Below, piece by piece: positions 16,546-26,478 of a stretch of DNA of 64,000 bases (position 1 is its first letter; every line of letters starts with the position of its first letter). Below the pieces are notes generated by a model. The model searched no databases, had not been told where the DNA came from, and saw nothing but the letters and a program-made list of their open reading frames with translations. A program made the translations under genes and the position numbers. Origin of the DNA: an uncultured Clostridia bacterium (GTDB lineage: Bacteria; Bacillota; Clostridia; Oscillospirales; Acutalibacteraceae); assembly GCA_944384985.1 (NCBI GenBank), contig CALWVM010000006.1, positions 1 to 64,000 on the forward strand, written 5' to 3'.

Positions 16546-17982
16546 TTGCTGATCTCAAAGCTTTTGGAAAGACTGAACGTGCGCGGCGAGTATACGGACG
16601 CACAGGCAGTGGACGTGACCGACGACAGCCGCCGGGTGCGCAAAGGCACAGTGTTCGTGTGCATTCGCGGCGCGCATTTTGACGGACACACGGCTACACA
16701 GCAGGCGGAAGAAAACGGCGCGGTGCTGATCGTTGCCGAACGTGATACAGGCGCGAAAAATCAGGTGCTTGTGGAAAATACACGCAGTGCCTATGCGCAG
16801 CTTTGCGCAGCGTTTTACGGCTACCCGGCGGAAAAACTGCACCTCATCGGCGTAACGGGCACAAACGGCAAAACCACCACAACGATGCTCCTTAAAGGGA
16901 TTTTAGACCGCGCCGGGATTCGTGCTGGGCTCATCGGCACAGTGCAGAACATGGTGGGCGCGCAAAGCTATCCCGCTGCGCTGACCACGCCGGACTGCAA
17001 GGAACTGCACCGCCTGTTTGCGGATATGGTGGCGGCGGGGTGCACGCACTGCGTGATGGAAGTTTCCTCCCAGGCGCTTGACCAGCGCCGTGTAGACGGA
17101 TGCCATTTTGATCTGGCAGTGTTCACCAATTTGACGCAGGATCATTTGGACTATCACAAGACATTTGAAAATTATCTGGCAGCAAAACGCCGATTGTTCG
17201 AAATGGCGGATACCGCTATTCTCAATACCGACGACCCGCATGCCATGCAGATGGTGGAGGGGCTGCCTGTAAAGGTGATTACTTTCTCCGTGAACCGCGA
17301 TGACAGCGACTACACGGCGAAGAATGTCAAATGCACGGCGGGCGCGGTGCAGTATGAGCTGCTTGGACAGGGGCGCATCGGCCGTGTGCATGTCAAGATC
17401 CCGGGGCATTTTACGGTCTATAACTCCATGGGCGCGGCGATCTGCGCCATTGAATCAGGACTGGAATTCGAGCAGGTTATTGCACTCCTTGCCGAGGCGC
17501 GCGGTGTGCCGGGGCGCGTAGAGGTTGTGGACACCGACACGCCGTATACCGTTATCATCGACTATGCGCATTCTCCGGATGGCTTGGAAAACGTCATCTC
17601 TTCTCTGCGGGAGATCGCCCCTCGCCGCATCATCACGGTGTTCGGCTGCGGCGGTGACCGCGACAAGACCAAGCGCCCGAAAATGGGTAAGATCGTTGGC
17701 GAGCTTGCCGACGTAGCGATCGTAACCTCCGACAACCCACGCACGGAAGACCCTGATGCGATCATTCAGGATATCCTTGCGGGGATGGATGGCTGTAAAG
17801 CCAAATGCATTGTCATTACCGACCGTACCGAAGCGATCCGCCGCGCGCTTTCCATCGCGAAAAAAGGCGATGTGGTATTGCTTGCGGGCAAGGGGCATGA
17901 GACATACCAGATTCTCAAGACCGGGAAGATCCACTATGACGAGCGCGAGGTCGTCGCAGAAATCTTGAAAGGCAAAAAATAA
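16546..17982 (+). CDS. murE: UDP-MurNAc-tripeptide synthetase, meso-DAP type, TTG start
   Basis: This 478-residue Mur ligase adds the third residue to UDP-MurNAc-L-Ala-D-Glu using ATP. The P-loop T-G-T-N-G-K-T-T lies at about 104-111. The substrate loop reads S-D-N-P-R-T-E-D-P; the DNPR motif marks enzymes that add meso-diaminopimelate rather than lysine. The open frame reaches a GTG at 16510, but AGGAGG at 16533-16538 lies 7 bases before TTG 16546, and the protein then starts L-I-S-K-L-L like its relatives. murF follows one base after its stop. Confidence 0.95.
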   Translation: MLISKLLERLNVRGEYTDAQAVDVTDDSRRVRKGTVFVCIRGAHFDGHTATQQAEENGAVLIVAERDTGAKNQVLVENTRSAYAQLCAAFYGYPAEKLHLIGVTGTNGKTTTTMLLKGILDRAGIRAGLIGTVQNMVGAQSYPAALTTPDCKELHRLFADMVAAGCTHCVMEVSSQALDQRRVDGCHFDLAVFTNLTQDHLDYHKTFENYLAAKRRLFEMADTAILNTDDPHAMQMVEGLPVKVITFSVNRDDSDYTAKNVKCTAGAVQYELLGQGRIGRVHVKIPGHFTVYNSMGAAICAIESGLEFEQVIALLAEARGVPGRVEVVDTDTPYTVIIDYAHSPDGLENVISSLREIAPRRIITVFGCGGDRDKTKRPKMGKIVGELADVAIVTSDNPRTEDPDAIIQDILAGMDGCKAKCIVITDRTEAIRRALSIAKKGDVVLLAGKGHETYQILKTGKIHYDEREVVAEILKGKK

Positions 17983-17983
17983 G

Positions 17984-19342
17984 ATGGAATTGACACTGCG
18001 GCAAATTGAACAGGCGACAAAGGGCAAGCTGCATGGCGAGGACGTGCGGCTTAATGCCGTTGTGATCGACAGTCGGGAAGCAGCAAAAGGCGCGCTGTAC
18101 GTTGCCATTCGCGGCGAGCGGTTCGACGGACATGACTTCTGCGCCGCCGCTGTTCAAAACGGCGCGGCGGCGGTGGTATGTGAAAAAACGCCGCAGGTGG
18201 ATGTTCCGTATGTGCTGGTGAAAAGTACGCGGCAGGCGCTTTTGGATATCGCAGGCTTCTATCGCGATACCCGCAAGGATGTAAAGCTTATTGCCATTAC
18301 AGGAAGTGTCGGCAAAACCACCACCAAAGAAATGACGTGCGCCGTACTTTCGCAGAAATACCGCACTCTCAAGACCGAGGGCAACCTCAACAACGAGATC
18401 GGCATGCCCAAAACGCTGTTCCGCATTACGCCGGAAATACAGGCCGCCGTCATCGAAATGGGTATGAATCACTTCGGGGAAATCTCGCGCATGACCGCTG
18501 CCGCAAAACCGGATGCGGCAATCATCACAAACATTGGCGTATCGCATATCGAGTTTCTTGGCTCACGCGATGGAATCTTAAAGGCAAAGACCGAGATCCT
18601 TGAGGGGATGCCCGCCGGGGCGCCGCTTCTGGTGAACAGCGATAATGACAAGTTGAAAGACTTTACAGATCCCCGCTGCCGTGTTGTGCGGTTCGCAATC
18701 GACGATCCGCGCGCCGACGTGCGCGCAAAGGATATAGCCGAAGACAACGGCGCCACGCGTTTTACCGTATGCTTTGACGGCAAGGCACAGGAAGTATGCA
18801 TCCCTCTTGTGGGGCGGCACCAGGTGTATAACGCGCTTGCGGCGTTTGGGGCTGGGCTGTTGTTCCGAGTACCGCCCGCCGACATCGCAATGGGGCTTTC
18901 TTCCTATGCCCCCGCCGGTATGCGCCAGCGCATACGGCATGTAAACGGGTTTACAGTCATCGAGGACTGCTACAACGCAAGCCCCGATTCTCAAAAGGCA
19001 GCGCTGAATGTCCTTGCTGAAACCAAGGCATCTCGACGCATCGCCGTGCTCGGCGATATGCTGGAACTCGGCGCATATTCCAAGGAAGCGCACCGGCAGG
19101 TGGGGGAATACGCTGCCAAAAGCGGCATAGACGTGCTGTTCTGCTGTGGCAAAGCGGCAAAGCAGATCGCCGAAGCCGCCGGGCAGACTGTGCCGACGCA
19201 ATATTTTGAAAACAAAGACGACCTTTTTGCCGCGCTGTCGAAGGCGCTGCGTCCGGGGGATGCGGTACTGTTCAAGGCGAGCCGCGGCATGGCGTTTGAG
19301 GAAGTCATCCAAAAACTCTATGAGGAGTGGGAAGAGAAATGA
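17984..19342 (+). CDS. murF: UDP-MurNAc-tripeptide-D-Ala-D-Ala ligase
   Basis: This 452-residue Mur ligase attaches D-Ala-D-Ala to complete the UDP-MurNAc-pentapeptide. The ATP-binding loop is G-S-V-G-K-T-T-T-K-E near residue 106; E-M-G-M-N-H-F-G-E-I near 155 and Y-N-A-S-P-D-S near 328 are MurF hallmarks. The ATG is one base past the murE stop, with GAAAGG inside murE as the ribosome site. It overlaps mraY by 4 bases. Confidence 0.95.
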   Translation: MELTLRQIEQATKGKLHGEDVRLNAVVIDSREAAKGALYVAIRGERFDGHDFCAAAVQNGAAAVVCEKTPQVDVPYVLVKSTRQALLDIAGFYRDTRKDVKLIAITGSVGKTTTKEMTCAVLSQKYRTLKTEGNLNNEIGMPKTLFRITPEIQAAVIEMGMNHFGEISRMTAAAKPDAAIITNIGVSHIEFLGSRDGILKAKTEILEGMPAGAPLLVNSDNDKLKDFTDPRCRVVRFAIDDPRADVRAKDIAEDNGATRFTVCFDGKAQEVCIPLVGRHQVYNALAAFGAGLLFRVPPADIAMGLSSYAPAGMRQRIRHVNGFTVIEDCYNASPDSQKAALNVLAETKASRRIAVLGDMLELGAYSKEAHRQVGEYAAKSGIDVLFCCGKAAKQIAEAAGQTVPTQYFENKDDLFAALSKALRPGDAVLFKASRGMAFEEVIQKLYEEWEEK

Positions 19343-20370
19343 ACACACTTGCAGCTATCCTGCTGGCGGTCTCGATTGCTTTTTTGATTGCGTTTTTATT
19401 GGGCTTTGTAGTCATTCCGTGGCTGCGGAAGCTAAAATTCGGGCAGACTATCTTAGATATCGGCCCCGCGTGGCACAAGTCCAAGCAAGGCACGCCCACC
19501 ATGGGCGGCATCCTGTTCATCGTCGGCACGCTTGTGAGCTTTATTGTGGTGCTGGTGACCGACCATCTGCTCGGCGGGCACTTGTTTGAAAGCGGCAGCG
19601 TTGTCACGGACGGCGTAAAGGTCAAACTGGTTGCCGGCGTGCTTATGGCAGTGGGATTTGGGCTTATCGGCTTTGCGGATGATTACATCAAGGTTGTTAA
19701 AAAACGCAATCTTGGGCTTACCATTCTCCAGAAGTCCATCGCCCAGATCGCGCTGATGCTCGCGTACCTCGCCGCATTGTTCATGTCCGGCAACACCTAT
19801 ATGTATATCCCGTTTGTCGGCAGTGTGGATCTCGGGTTTTTCTTCTGGTTTTTCGGCATTGCCGTGATTTACGCAACTGTAAATGCAGTAAACTTTACAG
19901 ACGGCGTGGACGGCCTTTGCGGCTCGGTCACGGCTACGGCGGCGATCGCCTTTGCCGTTGCGGCGTGCCTGCGCGGGATGTTCGGCGCGGGGATCCTTGC
20001 GTCGGCGCTGTTCGGCGCATGCGCGGGGTACCTCATCTGGAACCACTATCCCGCAAAGGTCATGATGGGAGACACGGGCTCGATGTTTTTAGGCGGCATG
20101 GTAGTGGCGCTGGCGTATGCCATCGACTGTCCGCTCATCATTTTGTGCTTCGGCGTTGTATATGTGCTGGAATTTTTATCCGACGTGCTGCAAATCGGCT
20201 ATTTCAAAGCGACGCACGGCAAGCGGATCTTCAAAATGGCGCCGATCCACCATCATTTTGAAATGTGCGGCTGGAAAGAGAAAAAGATCGTGACGGTGTT
20301 CACGCTGGTCAATCTTCTGGGCTGTGCAGTCGGGCTCGCGTTGTTTTATTACGGCGTGATCGGGCAATAA
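19339..20370 (+). CDS. mraY: phospho-MurNAc-pentapeptide transferase
   Basis: This 343-residue polytopic membrane enzyme has about ten helices. It transfers phospho-MurNAc-pentapeptide to undecaprenyl phosphate, making lipid I. Seen motifs: G-T-P-T-M-G-G near 50, F-A-D-D-Y-I-K near 115, N-F-T-D-G-V-D-G-L near 190 and P-I-H-H-H-F-E near 305. The ATGA overlap with murF sets the start and implies translational coupling. In most genomes murD follows; here ftsW comes next. Confidence 0.96.
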   Translation: MNTLAAILLAVSIAFLIAFLLGFVVIPWLRKLKFGQTILDIGPAWHKSKQGTPTMGGILFIVGTLVSFIVVLVTDHLLGGHLFESGSVVTDGVKVKLVAGVLMAVGFGLIGFADDYIKVVKKRNLGLTILQKSIAQIALMLAYLAALFMSGNTYMYIPFVGSVDLGFFFWFFGIAVIYATVNAVNFTDGVDGLCGSVTATAAIAFAVAACLRGMFGAGILASALFGACAGYLIWNHYPAKVMMGDTGSMFLGGMVVALAYAIDCPLIILCFGVVYVLEFLSDVLQIGYFKATHGKRIFKMAPIHHHFEMCGWKEKKIVTVFTLVNLLGCAVGLALFYYGVIGQ

Positions 20371-20407
20371 TCAGAATAAGACATCCGCAAGGGTAGGAGG
20401 CGGCAAA

Positions 20408-21703
20408 GTGGCAGATACTGCGGCAAGGCGGCGGAACATGCCGTCGAATGCAAAGCATCCCGCAAAAAAAGCAAAAACGAAAAGGCGCTGGGACTTCTTT
20501 GCGCTCGGACAACTGGATATCCCGTTTCTGCTGCTGGTCATTACGATTTTGACCATCGGCCTTGTCATGCTGTTTTCGGCAAGCTACACCTATGCCTACT
20601 ATAACGAAGGCGGCGACAGTGCGTATTACTTCAAGCGCCAGCTTGTGTTTGCGCTCGTTGGTGTGACGGCAATGCTTGTGGTCTCCAAGGTGCGTTACGA
20701 TTATTTCAAGCTGTTCGCTATCCCCGCGATGCTTGTGTCGTGGCTGTTGCTCATCGTCGTACTGTTTTTGCCGGCGGACCGCGGATTCCACCGCTGGATC
20801 AACCTCGGGCTGTTCACGTTCCAGCCGTCGGAAATCGCCAAATTTGCCATTATCCTGTTTTGCGCATGGAGTATGGACAAAAACCATAAAAAGATCATCG
20901 GCAAACAGGTGAACAACGCGAAACTCAGCCGGATCGTGAAAGGACTTTCGAACGGCAAAATCGTCGTGTATGAATCCTTTGTCATGCTCTGCTTTTATGC
21001 GTTTGTGATCGTTTTTACCGCCGGGCTTGTATATCTTGAAAACCACCTCTCCGGTACGCTCTTGCTGCTTGCCATCGGTGTGGTCATGATGTATCTGGGC
21101 GAGATCAAGCGCCACTGGTTCGTGCTCATCGGGATTGTCGCGGTGATTGCGGTCGTGTTTTTTGTGCTCAATCCGGATATCCTCGAAAAATACGCGGGCG
21201 AACGCATTACCGCCTGGCTCGACAAGGACTACGAGCCGCTTGGTGCGCGCTGGCAGACAAACAATTCCCTGTATGCCATCGGATCGGGCGGGCTTTTCGG
21301 CGTAGGACTCGGAAATTCCAAACAGAAGCATCTGTATGTGTCCGAGCCGCAAAACGACTTTATTTTCGCCATCGTCTGTGAAGAACTCGGCTTTATCCGC
21401 GCGGCGGGCATCCTGCTTTTGTTCCTGTTTTTGGTGCTGCGCGGCGTGGCGATCGGTCTGCGCGCGAAGGACCGCTTCGGCGCGCTGCTCTCCATGGGTA
21501 TCGTGTTTCAGGTGGGGCTGCAAACGGCGCTGAACATCGCCGTTGTGACAGACGCGCTGCCCAATACCGGCATCAGCCTGCCGTTCTTCAGCTATGGCGG
21601 TACGTCCTTAATGATGCTGTTGTTTGAAATGGGGATCGTGCTTTCGGTCTCACGATATTCCAGACTTGAAAAAGCGGACACAAGTGGGGTGTTCAAGGCA
21701 TGA
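20408..21703 (+). CDS. ftsW: septal SEDS glycosyltransferase FtsW
   Basis: This 431-residue SEDS-family protein has ten membrane helices and polymerises lipid II at the septum with its partner PBP. Family signs are W-I-N-L-G-L-F-T-F-Q-P-S-E near residue 130 and G-I-S-L-P-F-F-S-Y-G-G-T-S near 385. The Lys/Arg-rich N-terminal 35 residues are cytoplasmic. The extra-long loop after helix 4 (about 150-185) is somewhat larger than usual. The GTG start follows GTAGGAGG. The stop overlaps murG by four bases (ATGA). Confidence 0.94.
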   Translation: MADTAARRRNMPSNAKHPAKKAKTKRRWDFFALGQLDIPFLLLVITILTIGLVMLFSASYTYAYYNEGGDSAYYFKRQLVFALVGVTAMLVVSKVRYDYFKLFAIPAMLVSWLLLIVVLFLPADRGFHRWINLGLFTFQPSEIAKFAIILFCAWSMDKNHKKIIGKQVNNAKLSRIVKGLSNGKIVVYESFVMLCFYAFVIVFTAGLVYLENHLSGTLLLLAIGVVMMYLGEIKRHWFVLIGIVAVIAVVFFVLNPDILEKYAGERITAWLDKDYEPLGARWQTNNSLYAIGSGGLFGVGLGNSKQKHLYVSEPQNDFIFAIVCEELGFIRAAGILLLFLFLVLRGVAIGLRAKDRFGALLSMGIVFQVGLQTALNIAVVTDALPNTGISLPFFSYGGTSLMMLLFEMGIVLSVSRYSRLEKADTSGVFKA

Positions 21704-22827
21704 AAGTTGTATTCGCGGCCGGCGGGACCGGCGGACATATCAACCCGGCGCTCGCCGCGGCAGGGGAACTTCGCGCGCGCGACCCGCAGGCAGAGATCCT
21801 GTTTATCGGGACAAAAGACCATATGGAAGCGCGGCTGGTGCCTGCGGCGGGATTCGAATTTAAGACCATTGCCATTGAAGGGTTCCAGCGCAAGCCGTCT
21901 TTTAAAAATCTGAAACGCAACTTGCATACCGTGCATTTGCTGCTGCACGCCACGGGTGCAGTCAAAAAGATTCTGCGAGATTTTGCGCCCGACGTGGCGG
22001 TGGGATTTGGCGGATATGTCAGCGGACCCGTGATCCGCACGGCTGCAAAGCTCGGCATCAAAACCGCTATCCATGAGCAAAACGCCTATCCCGGTGTGAC
22101 GAACAAGGCGCTTGCGAAATATGTGGACCGCGTCATGCTGACGGTCGAAGCGGCAAAAGAACACCTTTCGTGCAAGAACCCCCCTGTCGTGACGGGGCTG
22201 CCCGTGCGCCGCGAAATCTTAACAGCAGACCGCGACTTTGCCCGCGCGAAGCTGGGAATTTCGGATGATGCGCTGCTGGTGCTTTCCATGGGCGGCAGCC
22301 TTGGCGCAAAAGCTGTTAACGAAGCGGTCGTCGGGTTCATAGCCGCGCGCTGGCAGAAGAAAAATCTGGTGTTTCTGCACGCAACGGGCAAATACGGCAA
22401 ATGGGTGCCCGAGCGCCTTCGCGAGCTCGGTGTGCCGCTGGACCGTGCAAAAAACGTACAGATTCGCGAATACATAGACGACATGGAAACCTGCCTGCCG
22501 GCGGCGGATCTGGTGATCGGCAGGGCGGGGGCATCCTCGCTCGCCGAGATCGAAGCAACGGGAAAGGCATCCATTCTGATCCCTTCCCCGAATGTTGCGG
22601 AAAACCACCAATATTACAACGCCATGGCGCTGGTCAACAACAACGCGGCGCGCATCCTTGAGGAAAAGGATCTTTCCGCCGAATCACTCACCGCGCTTGC
22701 GGACGAACTGCTGGAAGACCGCGAAACGCTGCGTGTGATCGGTGAAAACGCCCGCAAAATGGCGGTGCTCGACTCTGCAAAAGTGATTTGTGACATCATC
22801 GTGGAATTAGCCCAAAGCGGCGCTTGA
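21700..22827 (+). CDS. murG: lipid II synthase
   Basis: This 375-residue GT28 transferase adds GlcNAc to lipid I on the cytoplasmic face of the membrane. The N-terminal G-G-T-G-G-H-I-N-P-A loop (about 8-17) and the C-terminal G-R-A-G-A-S-S-L-A-E donor-site motif (about 275) are both intact; H-E-Q-N-A-Y-P-G lies near 125. Its ATG overlaps the ftsW stop. Confidence 0.96.
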   Translation: MKVVFAAGGTGGHINPALAAAGELRARDPQAEILFIGTKDHMEARLVPAAGFEFKTIAIEGFQRKPSFKNLKRNLHTVHLLLHATGAVKKILRDFAPDVAVGFGGYVSGPVIRTAAKLGIKTAIHEQNAYPGVTNKALAKYVDRVMLTVEAAKEHLSCKNPPVVTGLPVRREILTADRDFARAKLGISDDALLVLSMGGSLGAKAVNEAVVGFIAARWQKKNLVFLHATGKYGKWVPERLRELGVPLDRAKNVQIREYIDDMETCLPAADLVIGRAGASSLAEIEATGKASILIPSPNVAENHQYYNAMALVNNNAARILEEKDLSAESLTALADELLEDRETLRVIGENARKMAVLDSAKVICDIIVELAQSGA

Positions 22828-22902
22828 ACCGAAACTTCGCATCCCGCATAGTATGGAGCGCAGAGGATTTTTCCTCCTTCCTACGATAGGGGTGCTGAAG
22901 TT

Positions 22903-24339
22903 ATGGAAAAAATCATCATTCACGGGCAAAGACGGCTGCGCGGGGAGATTGAGGTACATGGATCGAAAAACAGCGCCCTGCCGATTTTGGCTGCAGCGGC
23001 ACTGGTGAACGGCGTGTCGGAGATACATAATTGCCCGCGGCTCTCCGATGTGGATGCGGCGATCCACATTTTGCAGCACCTCGGCTGCAAGGTTTCGCGC
23101 GACGGACACACCGTTACGGTCGATTCCACCGGCATGAACGGGTGTGAGATCCCCGACCGCCTCATGCGTGAAATGCGCTCCTCGGTGGTCTTTCTCGGCG
23201 CGATCCTCGGGCGGGCAAAGCATGCGCGCCTGTCCGCGCCCGGCGGATGCGAGATCGGGCTGCGGCCGATTGACCTGCATATTTCTGCCATGGAACAGCT
23301 CGGCGCAGAGCTTACCGAAGAGGGCGGGAAGCTGGAGTTTACCGTGCCGAAAGAACTTTCGGGTGCGCGCATCACCCTGTCGTTTCCCAGCGTCGGTGCT
23401 ACGGAAAATATTTTGCTTGCCGCCGCCACGGCGAAGGGCAGGACTGTGCTGCAAAATGCCGCGCGCGAGCCGGAGATCAGCGATCTTGCGGATTTCTTAA
23501 ACGGCTGCGGTGCGCGTATTCACGGCGCGGGGGACAGCACGATCCTCATCGACGGCGTGGAACGGTTAAGCGGCACGGGGCACACGGTCATCCCCGACCG
23601 CATTGCTGCGTCTACGTACCTGCTCGCCGGCGCCGTGACGCAGGGGCGCATCTGCGTCAAAGACATCATCCCCGCGCACCTCGGCGCACTGCTGCCCGTG
23701 ATGAAAGAGGCGGGTTGCGATATCACCGTCAGCGGCAGGTGGATCTGCATGAGCGCCCCGCCGCGGCTGCACCGCGTCAAAATGACGCGCACCATGCCCT
23801 ATCCGGGCTTCCCGACCGACGTGCAGGCGCCGCTTTCCGCGACATTGACCGTGGCGGACGGGACATCTGTTATCATTGAAAATATTTTCGAAAGCCGCTA
23901 TAAACACGCCGCCGAGCTGCTGCGCTTCGGCGCGAAGATCAGCGTTGAGGGCAGGATGGAAGTCATTGAAGGGGTGCCGCGCCTTTTGGGCGCGCAGGTG
24001 GTGGCGCCCGACCTGCGCGGCGGGTTCGCCTTGATCCTTGCAGGGCTTGCCGCACATGGCGAGACCGAGGTGCGCGGTGTGGAGCATATTGACAGAGGGT
24101 ACGAAAAGCCCGAGCAGATCTTGCAGTCGCTCGGCGCGGACATTCAAAGGATACAGGACCATGAAGAAGAAGGATTCGGAAAACACAAGGAGAACGAATA
24201 CAACACCGCGTCAAAGGCCGCGGCAGACGACGGCGCGGCAGAACCCCATGCAGCGAATGCCGACGCAGAGCAGTGCGAATCGGTCGGCGGGGCGGCCCGC
24301 GAACCGGCAGACGGGCAGCCGTCCGGTGCTGTCGAATGA
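22903..24339 (+). CDS. murA: UDP-GlcNAc enolpyruvyl transferase, C-terminally extended
   Basis: This MurA catalyses the first committed step of peptidoglycan synthesis. K-N-S-A-L-P near residue 22 and the active-site Cys in P-G-G-C-E-I-G-L-R-P near residue 115 are present. Normal MurA ends about where ...S-L-G-A-D-I-Q-R-I-Q-D stands (residue about 420). Here the frame runs on for some 57 residues of Glu/Ala-rich low-complexity sequence through the start of ftsQ in another frame, giving 478 residues. The tail may be a read-through artefact of a lost stop codon or real protein; its composition mirrors the out-of-frame ftsQ codons. A 75-base gap separates it from murG. Confidence 0.93.
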   Translation: MEKIIIHGQRRLRGEIEVHGSKNSALPILAAAALVNGVSEIHNCPRLSDVDAAIHILQHLGCKVSRDGHTVTVDSTGMNGCEIPDRLMREMRSSVVFLGAILGRAKHARLSAPGGCEIGLRPIDLHISAMEQLGAELTEEGGKLEFTVPKELSGARITLSFPSVGATENILLAAATAKGRTVLQNAAREPEISDLADFLNGCGARIHGAGDSTILIDGVERLSGTGHTVIPDRIAASTYLLAGAVTQGRICVKDIIPAHLGALLPVMKEAGCDITVSGRWICMSAPPRLHRVKMTRTMPYPGFPTDVQAPLSATLTVADGTSVIIENIFESRYKHAAELLRFGAKISVEGRMEVIEGVPRLLGAQVVAPDLRGGFALILAGLAAHGETEVRGVEHIDRGYEKPEQILQSLGADIQRIQDHEEEGFGKHKENEYNTASKAAADDGAAEPHAANADAEQCESVGGAAREPADGQPSGAVE

Positions 24340-25198
24340 TGAGCGCAGGCGTGCCCGCGCGCTTGCCGCGCGCCGCAGGAGACGCCGCCGGCGTATCTTG
24401 CTCGGCGTAATTTTATCGGTCTTGCTGCTCGCCGTAGGCATTGCTTTGTGTCTGACGGTATTTTTCAAGATCTCCGCGGTGGAGGTTGACGGGGATGAAA
24501 TCTATAATGCCGACCGCGTTGTAGAAGCCTCCGGCATCACACTCGGGGAAAATCTGTTTTTGCTGCCTGCCGGAGAGATCGAAGAACAAATCGAAACCAC
24601 GCTGCCGTATGTGGAAACCGCAGAGATTTCGCGCAGCCTTTCCTGCACGGTCACCATCCACATTACGGCGGCAAAGGCGGCGGTCGCTTTGGATAACGGT
24701 GACAGCTATACGCTGTTAAGCGCTTCGGGTAAAGTGCTCGAGGACGGCGTTATGTCCGTCGGCGAAGACGTTCTGCTGTTGGAGGCGGGTGACGTGCTCT
24801 CATGCGTCCCGGGCGAAGTCATCGAATTTGCCGACGCGGACGAGGGGACGGATATGACCACCGCACTTCAGGCGTTCTCCGGCGCATCGTTTGCGGGTTT
24901 GACCAAACTCGACGTGCGCGACCACACCAACATAAAAGCGGTCTATCAGGGTAGAATAACGCTGGAGTTCGGCGCAGCTTCTTCCATTGCGGACAAGCTC
25001 GACTTCGTTGCGGCGACGCTTTCACGCAGCGATCAAAACAATCCGGAGTTCCGCGGCACCATCGACTTCACAATCGACAAAAAAGCGTATCAAAACGCGG
25101 AAGAGCCGTCTACAACGCAGCCGGCTTCACAGGCGGCAGCTCCAGAGGAAAGCCAAACAGCTTCACAGGAAGAGACCACTGCAGCTGCGGCGGCATAA
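24161..25198 (+). CDS. ftsQ: FtsQ/DivIB division protein
   Basis: This 345-residue bitopic protein has a very basic, Arg/Thr/Gln-rich cytoplasmic N-terminus (1-80, with R-R-R-R-R-R-R-R), one membrane helix (about 80-103), and a POTRA domain starting F-F-K-I-S-A-V-E-V-D-G. The beta-domain follows, then an Ala/Thr/Glu-rich tail. It belongs to the FtsQ-FtsL-FtsB complex that activates septal synthesis. The start at 24161 (weak AGGA site) lies 179 bases inside murA in a different frame. The longer frame back to 24038 is unlikely, as the POTRA and helix spacing already fit. Confidence 0.88.
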   Translation: MKKKDSENTRRTNTTPRQRPRQTTARQNPMQRMPTQSSANRSAGRPANRQTGSRPVLSNDERRRARALAARRRRRRRRILLGVILSVLLLAVGIALCLTVFFKISAVEVDGDEIYNADRVVEASGITLGENLFLLPAGEIEEQIETTLPYVETAEISRSLSCTVTIHITAAKAAVALDNGDSYTLLSASGKVLEDGVMSVGEDVLLLEAGDVLSCVPGEVIEFADADEGTDMTTALQAFSGASFAGLTKLDVRDHTNIKAVYQGRITLEFGAASSIADKLDFVAATLSRSDQNNPEFRGTIDFTIDKKAYQNAEEPSTTQPASQAAAPEESQTASQEETTAAAAA

Positions 25199-25266
25199 AG
25201 CGCCTTGTGTAAAGATGATATACTTGTCATGACAGGCAATTTTCCTTTGCAGATTCGAAAAAACGG

Positions 25267-25295
25267 TTGAAATTTCAAAAGAACTGTGCTACAAT
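25267..25295 (+). promoter_or_regulatory. ftsZ promoter
   Basis: -35 TTGAAA (25267-25272), 17-base spacer, -10 TACAAT (25290-25295), 63 bases before ftsZ. ftsZ can thus be transcribed apart from the upstream cluster. Confidence 0.7.
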
Positions 25296-25358
25296 AGCCA
25301 AAAATAGGTTTATTATGTTGTGTGAGAGCAAAGAAATACATAGGAGGATGTTCCAATC

Positions 25359-26459
25359 ATGGCATACGAAATTGATAATGAACAGCAAAATGTAACCCAT
25401 ATTAAGGTCATCGGCGTCGGCGGCGGCGGCGGGAATGCCGTCAATCGTATGGCGCAGGCAGGCTTTTCCGGCATCGAGCTGATCGCTGTGAATACCGACC
25501 GCCAGATGCTGAATTTCTCCAAGGCGACCCAGAAGATCCAAATCGGTGAAAAGCTGACGAACGGGCAGGGCGCCGGCGCACGGCCCGAAATCGGGCAGAA
25601 AGCGGCGGAAGAGAGCCGCGACGCGATCATCGACGCGCTGAACGATACCCAAATGGTCTTTATCACTGCCGGTATGGGCGGCGGCACGGGCACGGGCGCT
25701 GCGCCTGTGATTGCCGAGATCGCAAAGGAAAAGGGCATTCTCACTGTCGGCATCGTTACAAAGCCGTTTGCTTTTGAGGGCAAACACCGCATGGACCAGG
25801 CGGAAGCGGGCATTGCCGAACTCGCAGGCCATGTGGATTCACTCGTCGTGATCCCCAACGAGCGCCTGAAACAGGTCTCCGACCAGAAGATCACGCTTGC
25901 CAACGCATTCGAGATCGCGGACGATGTGCTGCGCTCGGGTGTGAAGAGCATTTCGGATTTGATTATCAACCCCGCGCTCATTAACCTTGACTTTGCTGAC
26001 GTGACTGCTGTTATGAAGGACGCCGGCCATGCGCACATGGGCGTCGGCACCGCTACGGGCAAGGACAAGGCGGAACAGGCGGCGAAAGCGGCGATCTCCA
26101 GCCCCTTGCTCGAATCGACCATCGACGGCGCAAAAGGTATCATTATCAGCATTGCCGCTTCCGAGGATATCGGACTTGAGGATATCGACACTGCCGCGGG
26201 CATCGTCCGTGCGGCTGCCGATGATGACGCGAACATCATCTTCGGCGTCGATCTGAAGCCCGAACTCGAGGATACCATGACCATTACCGTCATCGCGACG
26301 GGCTTCGGCAACGACGCGAACGGTATGCCTAAGAAACCTTCGGATGCGTTCTCGTTTGGCGAGGACAAGCCCCTCGATGACATTTCCAGCACCAGCACGG
26401 GCTTTGACCCGAACGATGGGTATATGGATGTGCTCGACATTTTCAACGGTAGAAAATAA
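25359..26459 (+). CDS. ftsZ: cell division GTPase FtsZ
   Basis: This 366-residue tubulin homologue forms the Z-ring. The GTP-binding loop G-G-G-T-G-T-G lies near 107 and the T7 loop N-L-D-F-A-D near 207. The C-terminus is short and ends [12 protein letters not shown], so the conserved FtsA/SepF-binding peptide is a reduced D-I-F version. AGGAGG precedes the ATG. No ftsA lies upstream; SepF or another anchor must act elsewhere in the genome. Confidence 0.97.
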   Translation: MAYEIDNEQQNVTHIKVIGVGGGGGNAVNRMAQAGFSGIELIAVNTDRQMLNFSKATQKIQIGEKLTNGQGAGARPEIGQKAAEESRDAIIDALNDTQMVFITAGMGGGTGTGAAPVIAEIAKEKGILTVGIVTKPFAFEGKHRMDQAEAGIAELAGHVDSLVVIPNERLKQVSDQKITLANAFEIADDVLRSGVKSISDLIINPALINLDFADVTAVMKDAGHAHMGVGTATGKDKAEQAAKAAISSPLLESTIDGAKGIIISIAASEDIGLEDIDTAAGIVRAAADDDANIIFGVDLKPELEDTMTITVIATGFGNDANGMPKKPSDAFSFGEDKPLDDISSTSTGFDPNDGYMDVLDIFNGRK

Positions 26460-26478
26460 ACCGGAATTTGTTCCTTTT

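Noticed and set aside
20309..21523. 404-codon antisense frame over ftsW
   Set aside because: Composition (His/Asp/Lys-rich, no domain) and position opposite a membrane protein mark it as a shadow.
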